64,000 nt of DNA from JADJGC01 sp964617645 (GTDB lineage: Bacteria; Zixibacteria; MSB-5A5; CAIYYT01): NCBI GenBank assembly GCA_964617645.1, contig CAZTYE010000002.1, positions 124,001 through 188,000 on the forward strand, given 5' to 3'. The notes below the pieces were generated by a model, which worked only from the letters and a program-made list of their open reading frames with translations, did not search any database and was not told the origin of the DNA. Positions 34,126 through 42,600 of the stretch are shown here, piece by piece (the stretch's first letter is position 1; the number at the start of each line of letters is the position of its first letter). The translations under genes were made by a program, and so were the position numbers.

Positions 34126-34980
34126 TTAGGTCAGATAGGCCCTCAGGCTGCGAGAACGCGAGGCGTGCCGCAAGCGGCGGATCGCTTTCTCTTTGATCTG
34201 ACGGACACGCTCGCGCGTGAGATTAAAGCGGGCGCCAATCTCTTCCAATGTTAACGGCTTCTCGTGATTAAGCCCGAAATAAAGATTGATCACCTCCGCC
34301 TCACGCGGGGTCAGCGTGTCGAGCGCTTTCTCGATCTCCAGCCGGAGCGACTGGTCGAGCAACGCTTCATCGGGAGCGGGCTGGAATTCATCTTCGAGGA
34401 CGTCGATCAGACTGTTGTCTTCCGACACCGAAAACGGCGCGTCCAGCGACAAATGCGAATTCGAAATTTTGAGCGTGTCGGAAACTTCCGCTTCCGAAAG
34501 CTCAAGCTCGTTCGCGATTTCTTCCGGGGACGGCTCGCGCCCGTACTCCTGCTCGAGCGACGACGACACCTTGCCGATCTTGTGCAACGTGCCGACGCGA
34601 TTGAGCGGAAGCCGGACGATGCGCGACTGCTCGGCCAACGCCTGCAAAATCGCCTGCCGAATCCACCAGACCGCGTACGAGATAAACTTGAATCCGCGCG
34701 TCCAGTCGAACCGTTTTGCGGCTTTGATCAGCCCGATATTCCCTTCGTTGATTAAATCCGCCAGCGACAAACCCTGGTTTTGGTACTGCTTGGCGACGCT
34801 GACGACGAAGCGCAAGTTGGCTTTGGTGAGGGCTTCCAGAGCTTTCTGGTCGCCGTCATGAATTTTCTTGGCCAGCCGCACTTCTTCTTCGGCGTTGATC
34901 AGCGGTGTTTCGCCGATCTCCCGCAGATACAAATCCAGCGATCTGTCTTCATCCCGATACTTCTTGGACTGTCTCGCCAA
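34126..34980 (-). CDS. rpoD: Primary RNA polymerase sigma-70 factor (short FCB type)
   Basis: 284 residues. It has region 1.2 (RSLDLYLREIGETPLI), region 2 with ANLRFVVSVAKQYQNQGL, DLINEGNIGLIKAAKRFDW and FKFISYAVWWIRQAI, region 3 (RLPLNRVG, REPSPEEIANEL), and region 4 with TLEEIGARFNLTRERVRQIKEKA. It lacks region 1.1 and the non-conserved insert, as in Bacteroidetes-group housekeeping sigmas of about 287 residues. The start is TTG 34980 with AAGGA about 11 bases upstream; no ATG fits. An HtrA protease gene ends 95 bases upstream on the same strand. Confidence 0.95.
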   Translation of the reverse strand: MARQSKKYRDEDRSLDLYLREIGETPLINAEEEVRLAKKIHDGDQKALEALTKANLRFVVSVAKQYQNQGLSLADLINEGNIGLIKAAKRFDWTRGFKFISYAVWWIRQAILQALAEQSRIVRLPLNRVGTLHKIGKVSSSLEQEYGREPSPEEIANELELSEAEVSDTLKISNSHLSLDAPFSVSEDNSLIDVLEDEFQPAPDEALLDQSLRLEIEKALDTLTPREAEVINLYFGLNHEKPLTLEEIGARFNLTRERVRQIKEKAIRRLRHASRSRSLRAYLT

Positions 34981-35075
34981 TGCTAAATCGTCCTTATGCG
35001 ATAATGGTTAACCAATAAACCTCCCCACGCCACCTTCCTCCTATCAAGCAGCGGCGGTCAATTAGTACGCAGCGC

Positions 35076-36626
35076 CTACGATGGTTTGATTGCGAAATAT
35101 TTAATATTTCCTAACACGTCGTAGCCAATCAATGCAATCGCCTTGGTGCGCCCGCTGAGCTGGCCGGTCACTTTCGAAAAATCGGACTTGGTGCGCACAT
35201 CCTGATGGTCAACTTCGATGATGATCGTCCCCGGAGTAATTCCCTGGATATCCGCCGGACTGGCGGGAACGACGTTGGTGACGATGACACCGGGTCGAAA
35301 GTCGACGCCGTACTTCTCCGCCAGATCGGATGTCGCGGATTCAACCGACATGCCAAACCAGACATCGCCGGGCGCCGGCTGCGGCGCGCCGGTACTTTGC
35401 GGCAGCGATTCGCCGGCTTCCGCCAGTCCGCGCTCGCGGTCGCCGAGCGTGACGTTTAATTGCAGGGCCTGACCCTTTCGCACTCCGGCCATGCGCACCG
35501 TCGAGCCGGAGCGCGCCTGCGCCACGAGGTAGCGGAAATGATCCATGTCATCGACGGGTGTATCATTGAAGCGCGTCACGATGTCGCCGGAGCGCAAGCC
35601 GCTCTGGGCCGCCGGAGATCCGGAGCGCACATCGCTGATCAAAACGCCCTGCGGCGTCTTGAGTCCGTTGGCCTCCGCGAGATCGTTATCGAGATTGCGC
35701 AACACCACGCCAAGCCAGCCGCGTTCGATTTTGGCGCCCTGCATCAGGTCGGGGAGAATTGATTTCACGAGATTGGCCGGTATGGCAAAGCCGATACCGG
35801 CGGATTGCCCGACGGACGAGGCAATGGCCGAGTTGATGCCGACCACGTAGCCGTCAAGCCCGACCAGCGGGCCGCCGGAATTGCCGGGGTTAATCGCGGC
35901 ATCGGTTTGGATGTAGTCCTGGAATTCGGGCGAATCGTCGCCGAAATTGAGACCGCGGCGGCCTTTGGCCGAAACGACGCCGACGGTGACCGTCCAGTCA
36001 AGTCCCTGCGATGGAAATGGATTGCCGATGGCAATCACCCACTCGCCGACCTTGATCGAATCAGAGTCTCCAAGCTCAATGTGCGGGTAACCGTCACCGG
36101 TGATGCGGATGACTGCCAGATCGGTAGCCGGGTCTTCGCCGACCAAGCGAGCAGTTACGGTCTTCTTGTTCGCCAGCGTAACATTGATATCCCGGGCGCC
36201 GGCAATGACGTGATGATTGGTCAAAATGTAGCCGTCTTCGCGAAAAAGAAAACCGGTGCCCATCGATACTTCGCGCTGGTCGCTCTCCGGATAGCCCCAG
36301 AAGCGCAACCAGCGGCGCTGGTAAGCGGTAAGCTGCTCGATACGTTCGGCGCGAATATTGACGACGGCGTCGCGGATGTTCTCAACGACGGCGACGAAGG
36401 GCGAGCGGCCTTCGGCGTTGATCGGATAAATCGATTGCTTCGGCGGCGTGGCGCGCGCGAACTGGACGCGGGCATCGGATCCGGATTGATCGACGGTCTG
36501 AGTCGCGGCCTGATTGGAAAATTCGGTATTGCTGGAGATAAAAAATCCGAAGATCACCCCGACCAAGGCGATGGCGAAAAACCCCATCCAACGTTTGAAC
36601 GATGCAAAAACAGGAGTGCCCGTCAC
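35076..36626 (-). CDS. degP: HtrA/DegP-family periplasmic serine protease
   Basis: 516 residues. I use GTG 36626, which follows GGAGGT by about 5 bases; the TTG at 36638 overlaps that site. One N-terminal transmembrane anchor (FFAIALVGVIFGFFI) places it in the periplasm, membrane-bound as in DegS. The trypsin-like domain has the triad: His in LTNHHVIAG, Asp in TDLAVIRI, Ser in GNSGGPLVG. Two PDZ domains follow (GVLISDVRSGSPAAQSGL and PGVIVTNVVPASPADI). It degrades or refolds misfolded envelope proteins, consistent with heavy protein export. It is followed by the primary sigma gene on the same strand. Confidence 0.95.
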   Translation of the reverse strand: MTGTPVFASFKRWMGFFAIALVGVIFGFFISSNTEFSNQAATQTVDQSGSDARVQFARATPPKQSIYPINAEGRSPFVAVVENIRDAVVNIRAERIEQLTAYQRRWLRFWGYPESDQREVSMGTGFLFREDGYILTNHHVIAGARDINVTLANKKTVTARLVGEDPATDLAVIRITGDGYPHIELGDSDSIKVGEWVIAIGNPFPSQGLDWTVTVGVVSAKGRRGLNFGDDSPEFQDYIQTDAAINPGNSGGPLVGLDGYVVGINSAIASSVGQSAGIGFAIPANLVKSILPDLMQGAKIERGWLGVVLRNLDNDLAEANGLKTPQGVLISDVRSGSPAAQSGLRSGDIVTRFNDTPVDDMDHFRYLVAQARSGSTVRMAGVRKGQALQLNVTLGDRERGLAEAGESLPQSTGAPQPAPGDVWFGMSVESATSDLAEKYGVDFRPGVIVTNVVPASPADIQGITPGTIIIEVDHQDVRTKSDFSKVTGQLSGRTKAIALIGYDVLGNIKYFAIKPS

Positions 36627-37244
36627 TCTGACCTCCAAATCAGCAGACTTGTTAAATACGCAATGGATCTCTGCATGTCAAGTGTTTTCTTTCAACGACT
36701 TACGCCGGTGTCAACAAAAAAACTGGCGGCAAAACTCCCCGGCCTCACTCTGATTAGACAGGACCTCGGCGGCCGCAGCTTCAAAATACTTTGCCGCCTC
36801 AGGCTCCAACCCTTGTGAGCCTAAGGCTTTTACGCGGCGGAACGTGCTGCGTTGCAAGAAATACGCTAATCGCCACTAACGTGTAAGGGGCGATTAAGAG
36901 GCTCTGTTACGCACCCAACGTGCGGCGACAGAAACCTCTTCCTGCCGCAGTTTAGGCGGTCAAAATAGGACTCCCAACCGCGTCTGTCGGGACGGCACAT
37001 GAATCTTAAGCTGTCCTGTAGGCGGAGGTTACTCGGCGCGTGAAGCCACTTCGACACAGGCGCTGGATTGAGGCGCTGCTGATTTTTTCATTGACAACAG
37101 CGGGCTATTTTGTTTTAATTCGCCAGATATACAACATCAAGAACCCGCAGCGACAACGAGTCACACTAACTTTGATTGAAAGTGTCGACAGGCGATGATC
37201 CCCACGAGGAAGAACCGTGTCTGTGACATTTTCAGGAGGTCGCG
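36627..37244. other. Intergenic region between divergent genes
   Basis: 618 bases between htrA (minus) and a dockerin gene (plus). No repeat is obvious. Near 37091 is a good promoter for the plus gene. A 52-codon frame from GTG 37040 to 37198 encodes one hydrophobic segment (IEALLIFSLTTAGYFVLI) but overlaps that promoter and has a distant ribosome site, so I do not call it. Confidence 0.5.
37091..37119 (+). promoter_or_regulatory. Sigma-70-like promoter of the 37245 gene
   Basis: TTGACA at 37091-37096, a 17-base spacer, then TTTAAT at 37114-37119 in an AT-rich stretch. It would give a leader of about 120 bases. The match is to the general sigma-70 consensus; promoter preference in this phylum is unknown. 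Confidence 0.5.
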
Positions 37245-39479
37245 ATGAGAAGAGTTTTTCTGGCCGGGATGACACTCGCCGCCGGGACGCTCTGTCTACT
37301 CCTCAGTTTCCACACGTCGATTGCCGGCGACAGCCACCCCACTGGCGGCCAGACATCCGGCAGCGTGGTGAAGCTAAGTGACGAGGAAGCTCCTACTGGT
37401 CCCGGTGCGAGTTTCATGCCGGGCATTCCGTGCGGCGCTGCTTGTATTGCGCCGGACAACGGCAGCGGAACCGTGGATCTGCCCGCGGCGTGCCCCTATG
37501 TCGGAAATGGCGATCTAATGTACATCATCGACGGTCTGCCGCCGGGGGCAACTGTCGAAATCACGCCGGAGTTGAGCACTTTTACGTTAATCGTCCGCAC
37601 ACCCGGCGGCACTCTCGGCGGGGAGATCTTGCAGTTTAACGCGATTTTGAAAATGAGCATGTTCGGAACCGGAGTGTTGACCGGATTTGCGCGTATCATT
37701 TCGGTGCCAGTACAGTGCGAAATCCACACCGCGCCGCGGATGCCGTTTACCACGCCGCAGTCATTCGACGCAAACCTGATGAGAATCCAGGGTCAGATCA
37801 CCGGCGATCCTGACTTCGATTTACTGCGAATCACGGCCGGAAACATGTTTGGTTTGCCCAGCCCGGGACATACGACGCTCACGCAGCTTGGCGGTGGATC
37901 CTGGGCAGTAGACAGCTTCTTCGATATTACTTACCGCATCGATTTCATCGGCGCACCGGGAGGCGGGCTTGCGGGCATGTCCGGATCGACGACCGGCACA
38001 ATCAGGATGCAGCAGGGTTTCCATCACTGGACAACCGCGGACGGACATATTATGCACTATCCGCAGTATCCGGTTCATCCGGGTTGGGACGTCAACGCCA
38101 CCGTTCCGGCGATCGTCTGCGACGATTGGCGGGCCGCGGTGAGCACCCACGTGCGGGACATCCATTTTTGGGGATCGTGGTTTAACGGCGTGGAAGGAAC
38201 GATTCGCAGTTTCGATATCGCGATTCATGCCGACATTCCCGCTGGACCGACATTACCGTACAGCCGCCCCGGCACGCAGTTGTGGCGTCGCACCGTCGAC
38301 AATTTCTGCGCGCTGCCGTTGCCCCAGCCGGGGTTCGAAGGCTGGTATGATCCGGCACTCCCGTTCGTCAATCCGGCCAATCATACTCGCATCTACCAGT
38401 ACGACATCGAGCTCGATTCGGTCGATTGGTTCTTGCAGAGCGCGGGCACGATATATTGGATCTGTATCTCCGCGAATCTCGTCGATCCGATCATGACGCG
38501 CTGGGGCTGGCACTCGTCGAGCGATCACTTCCTCGACGACGCCGTCTGGGGTCAACCGATTGCGTTATGTATCGCGCCGGACAATGGTTCGGGCACGGCA
38601 ACGATGGTCGCGCAGTGTCCATTCGGTTCGACTTCGACAATGGAAATTGACGACGGGCTCCCTCCGGGATCGACCATTCAATGCAGCCCGACACTCACAA
38701 ATCATTTCGGGATCGTGGAATTTCCCGGCGGCTCATTGCTGGGGACAGTTTCACAATATCAATCAATGCTCTTTTTGGACATGGCTGGAACGGGTGCGTA
38801 CGCGGGTTATCTGCGCAACATCGCTTTGCCGATGCAATCGGAAGTGCACCACGGGCCGCGAACTCCCGGACTACCTCTGCAGTCATTCCCCGGCGATTAC
38901 CAGCAGCTTCAGGGACAGATCGTCGGCGATCCGGATTTCGACTTGCTGCGCATCACCGGGGGCACGGCTTTTGGCATGCCCAGTCCCGGGCATACGACGT
39001 TGACGCAACTTCCCGGCGGAAATTGGGCCGTGGATTCGTTTTTTGATATCACCTACCGAATCGATTTCATCGGACGGCCGGGTGGACCTTTCGCCGGCAT
39101 GTCGGGGTCGACTACCGGCACGATTCGGATCCAGCAGGGCGGTCCGCTGAGCTACAATTGGAATGAACTGTATGAGCCGCCACTATTCACGACGTCGATG
39201 GACATGGCGTTTGTGATCACCGGCCGCACACCTTGTGATTGCCGACCGGGCGATGCTAACGGCTCGGGTGGACTTTCGATTGCGGACGCCGTGTGGTTGA
39301 TCAATTACATCTTTGCCGCCGGACCGGCGCCGACACCGTATGCGGTTTGTTCCGGCGACGCCGACTGCAATTGCGCCATATCGATTGCGGACGCGGTGTA
39401 CATTATCAACTACATCTTTAGTGGTGGCCCGGCGCCCTGCGACTGTGGACCTTGGTCACTGGGATGCGGTACCCCGTAG
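37245..39479 (+). CDS. Secreted protein with duplicated beta domain, DUF7901-like region and dockerin-like tail
   Basis: 744 residues; GGAGGT precedes ATG 37245. A signal peptide is followed by a domain of about 200 residues starting CIAPDNGSGTV and containing GDPDFDLLRIT, SPGHTTLTQL, VDSFFDITYRIDFIG and AGMSGSTTGTIR. An almost complete second copy occurs at about 440-650. Between them is a segment (VRDIHFWGSWFNGVEG, IYQYDIELDSVDWFLQSAGTIYW) resembling the DUF7901 beta domain of other exported proteins. The C-terminus has two dockerin-like repeats (LSIADAVWLINYIF, ISIADAVYIINYIF) and a longer end than its neighbours (CDCGPWSLGCGTP). Function unknown; exported. Confidence 0.9.
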   Translation: MRRVFLAGMTLAAGTLCLLLSFHTSIAGDSHPTGGQTSGSVVKLSDEEAPTGPGASFMPGIPCGAACIAPDNGSGTVDLPAACPYVGNGDLMYIIDGLPPGATVEITPELSTFTLIVRTPGGTLGGEILQFNAILKMSMFGTGVLTGFARIISVPVQCEIHTAPRMPFTTPQSFDANLMRIQGQITGDPDFDLLRITAGNMFGLPSPGHTTLTQLGGGSWAVDSFFDITYRIDFIGAPGGGLAGMSGSTTGTIRMQQGFHHWTTADGHIMHYPQYPVHPGWDVNATVPAIVCDDWRAAVSTHVRDIHFWGSWFNGVEGTIRSFDIAIHADIPAGPTLPYSRPGTQLWRRTVDNFCALPLPQPGFEGWYDPALPFVNPANHTRIYQYDIELDSVDWFLQSAGTIYWICISANLVDPIMTRWGWHSSSDHFLDDAVWGQPIALCIAPDNGSGTATMVAQCPFGSTSTMEIDDGLPPGSTIQCSPTLTNHFGIVEFPGGSLLGTVSQYQSMLFLDMAGTGAYAGYLRNIALPMQSEVHHGPRTPGLPLQSFPGDYQQLQGQIVGDPDFDLLRITGGTAFGMPSPGHTTLTQLPGGNWAVDSFFDITYRIDFIGRPGGPFAGMSGSTTGTIRIQQGGPLSYNWNELYEPPLFTTSMDMAFVITGRTPCDCRPGDANGSGGLSIADAVWLINYIFAAGPAPTPYAVCSGDADCNCAISIADAVYIINYIFSGGPAPCDCGPWSLGCGTP

Positions 39480-39509
39480 CGATAGTTTCAAGCGAATCAA
39501 CATTAAGAA

Positions 39510-39540
39510 AACCGGCGAGCGGGAAAGCAGCTCGCCGGTT
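39510..39540 (+). terminator. Terminator between convergent genes
   Basis: An 11-bp stem (AACCGGCGAGC/GCTCGCCGGTT) with a 9-base loop, flanked by A-rich sequence before and TCCAATTT after. It lies 31 bases past the plus-strand gene and could act in both directions. Confidence 0.65.
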
Positions 39541-39631
39541 TCCAATTTGGCGGGATGACCTTGACTACTCCGGCTTTGCCATCAGCCTAAACCGACCTCT
39601 TCTGGCACAGCTCGCGTTTTAGATCAGCGAT

Positions 39632-42600
39632 CTACGGACAGGCTGCGCACGGCGGAGCGCCGCCGCCGAAGATGTAGTTGATCAGGAATACGGCGTCCGC
39701 GATCGAGATCGAACCGCTGCAGTCGGCGTCCCCGGCCGCCGGAGGATTCGGCGCCGGTCCGCCGGCAAAGATGTAATTAATCAAAAACACGGCGTCGGCG
39801 ATCGATACCGCACCGTTACCATCGGCATCACCGCAAAGGAAGCAGGACGCGGCGCTTGAAGGCGGCACCTCGCACTCATCGGGGAATCCGTTGCCATTCG
39901 CGTCGTTGGATGTGCCTAAGAGAATGTCCTGCGCGTCATCCACACTATTGGCGTTGCAGTCGGCGTAACTCACCGGTTCGAAGAGCGCTGATCCCAGCGG
40001 ATCGGCCTGACCGTCGCCGTCGGCGTCGGCTTCCAGCACGACTGACGTCAAGTCCATCGGTCGGTATTCGGTGATTATCGCGTCGCCGGCGATGGTGGCC
40101 TCGCTCCACGGTGGCAACATGATGCTGCCGATGACAGGGGTACCCGGCGGCAGTCCGTTGAGCGAAATCGCCGGCGGGTCCATGGCGTCGCCCGCGGTGG
40201 ACTCTCCCCGCAGCGTGTAATTGAGGGTGGCGAGCGAGTCGGTGTCGTTACCTACCGTAAAACCGAAAGGCCGCGCCACTCCGGTGAGTGCGTGCTCGAT
40301 ATCAATCGGGTCGACTTTTTTCACGCACAATTGGTCGCTGGCGATCAATTTGGCGCAACAAGTGCTTGTTGCCTTGGTCAGAGTGTCTTGCACTGTGACG
40401 CAGAAGCAAGCCACGTTGCCCGGGACGAATCCGAACGGACGGCTAAGCGTGACCGTTACTTGCGTGCACTGTCCGGGAAGAAGATTGAGAACGCCGCTGG
40501 CCGGACTGAATGTAATGCCATTGGCGTTGAAATTGCAGCCGGCGCCGGTCGCGATCGGCGCAAACGAGTAGCGCGCCGCAGAGGCGTTTGCGGTCCGATT
40601 GCAGACCGTGAGATTCATGGTCACGGTCGTGGCAGTCTTGCAGAGGACGACGGAACTCGGGATCGCGCAAGTGATCTTGCACTTCCCTTTCGATCCGGCG
40701 GCATAGAGCTTACCGATTTCGACAGCGGGGAGCGGCCGAATCCAGATTTCAAGTTCATCGAGCAAGCCGATGAACTTCCGCTCTTGCGCGTTGCAGGTGA
40801 GTCCGGGACCAAAACTGCTGGAGGTCGGGCCGTGGCCGATATCGAGCACGGAACCGTCGCCGTTAGTCGAGTAGATGCGGCCCGATCGCGGCGTGAACGT
40901 CCCAACGGCGCCGCCATTATAGTAGAATGTCCCGAGCGGTGCGCCGCTGCTGCGATCAACCGTCACGGCAACATGCTGCCATTGGTTGAGCGTAATCGGC
41001 GCGGCCGGAGATTCAAACGAGTCGGTAGGATTGGGAAAAACATTCATCGCCAGACCGAGCTTCGCCTGCGTCGCGGAGACGCGCTTGATGTAGAGCATGA
41101 TGCCGTTGTTCCCCGCCGCGCCGTCGAGATCGTTGCGATTGTCGAGAATCGGAATCGCGGTACACGGCGTGAGCGGCGAGGTCGCGCAATCGGCGGCAAA
41201 GGAAGTCGGTTTGATCCAGAGATCAATGCTAAAGCTGCCGGTGTCGACCTGCGCGAATGGATCTTCAAAAACGCGAACGTAGCGTGATCCGTCGAGGCTG
41301 ATGGCGCCGTCGACCACGCCCGGCGCATGACCGAGCTGGTCATAGTAGTGCCAGCCATTGCGGGTTTTGGCGGCGATATCATTGGCGGTTCCGGGCACCG
41401 ACTCGTCAAACGGGTACCAAGCGATCATTCCGGCGGCCGGTTGAACGCAACAGGTGTCGGCGATGCACGACGAGTTGCCGAAGTTGATGTTGTTGAGCGA
41501 TTGTCCCGTCCCCATCGTAAGATTGTGCACATTGGGCGAGGGGTAAGTCTGCACCCAGTTGGGCTGCAATTGCTCGGTGACGGTCCAGCTCCCGCACGGT
41601 ATGTCGTTGAAACAGTAATTGCCGGCCGAATCGGTGGTCGCTGAAGCGTAGAGCGGACCGTTCCAATAGTAGAGTTGAATCGTCCAGCCCACGAGCGGCG
41701 GTTCGCCCAGATCTTGCACGCCGTTCTTGTTGAGGTCATTCCACTTCTTGCCGCAAACATTGCAGAGGATACTGCAGACGGTAGTGGAACATGGCTGGTT
41801 GGGATAGAAGGTCTGACCTCCGAGTGTGGAGCATTCCGCGGCAGAATTGGCGCCAACGCAAGTGAAGTCGATGCAACAGGCTCCGGTCGCCGCACAGAAT
41901 TTGGTGAAGTAACCGTCGTCCAGCCCCGCGCCGAAAGGTTGATAGTACGCTCCGCCGCCGGGATTGACGCCGAAAAACGATCCGGAATCTACGGCCTCTC
42001 CGGTAGCGAATATGCAGCCGCTGTTGCCAATGCAGATACTCGATCCGAAGTCAGGATTGTTGCTTCCGAAATACGTTGACCAGAGCATGGCGCCGCCATT
42101 GGTAAATTGCCCGATCGTAGCGTCGCGGTCGCTCAATTGCGTACCCCAAAAGAATGAACCTCCCGGATTCACGACCGGGAAGTTTGCCGAACCGGTCATG
42201 CCGGTGACATAGAATCGTCCCTGCGGATCAAGGCAAATCGACTTGCCCTTGGCGCCAAGAAGAAAATCGATGTCGCTGCCGCCGTAGTATGTGCTCCAGA
42301 TCATGCTATCGGCGCTGTTGAATTTATTGAGGGTCATGTCCAGCGCTCCGGCCCACGATTGAGTGTAGGCTCCGCCCGGATTGATGACCGGGAAGTTCGT
42401 AGATTCAGAATAGCCGGCGACGAAGACGTTGCCATTGCCGTCAATGACGGCGTCATCCGCCCAATCAGTGCTATCGCCACCCAGGTACGATGCCCAGAGC
42501 TGCGCGCCGCTGAGCGAGAACTTGGCGATAAATCCGTCCTGCGAGCCTTCGAGCGTGCTGTCGATATAGGTCGCGCCGCCCGGGTAGTAAAACGGGAACG

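Noticed and set aside
21057..39479. Cellulosome based on the dockerin modules
   Set aside because: No clear cohesin or scaffoldin and no plant-polysaccharide hydrolases are linked to the modules; the tailed proteins are propellers, PKD proteins and a cytochrome.
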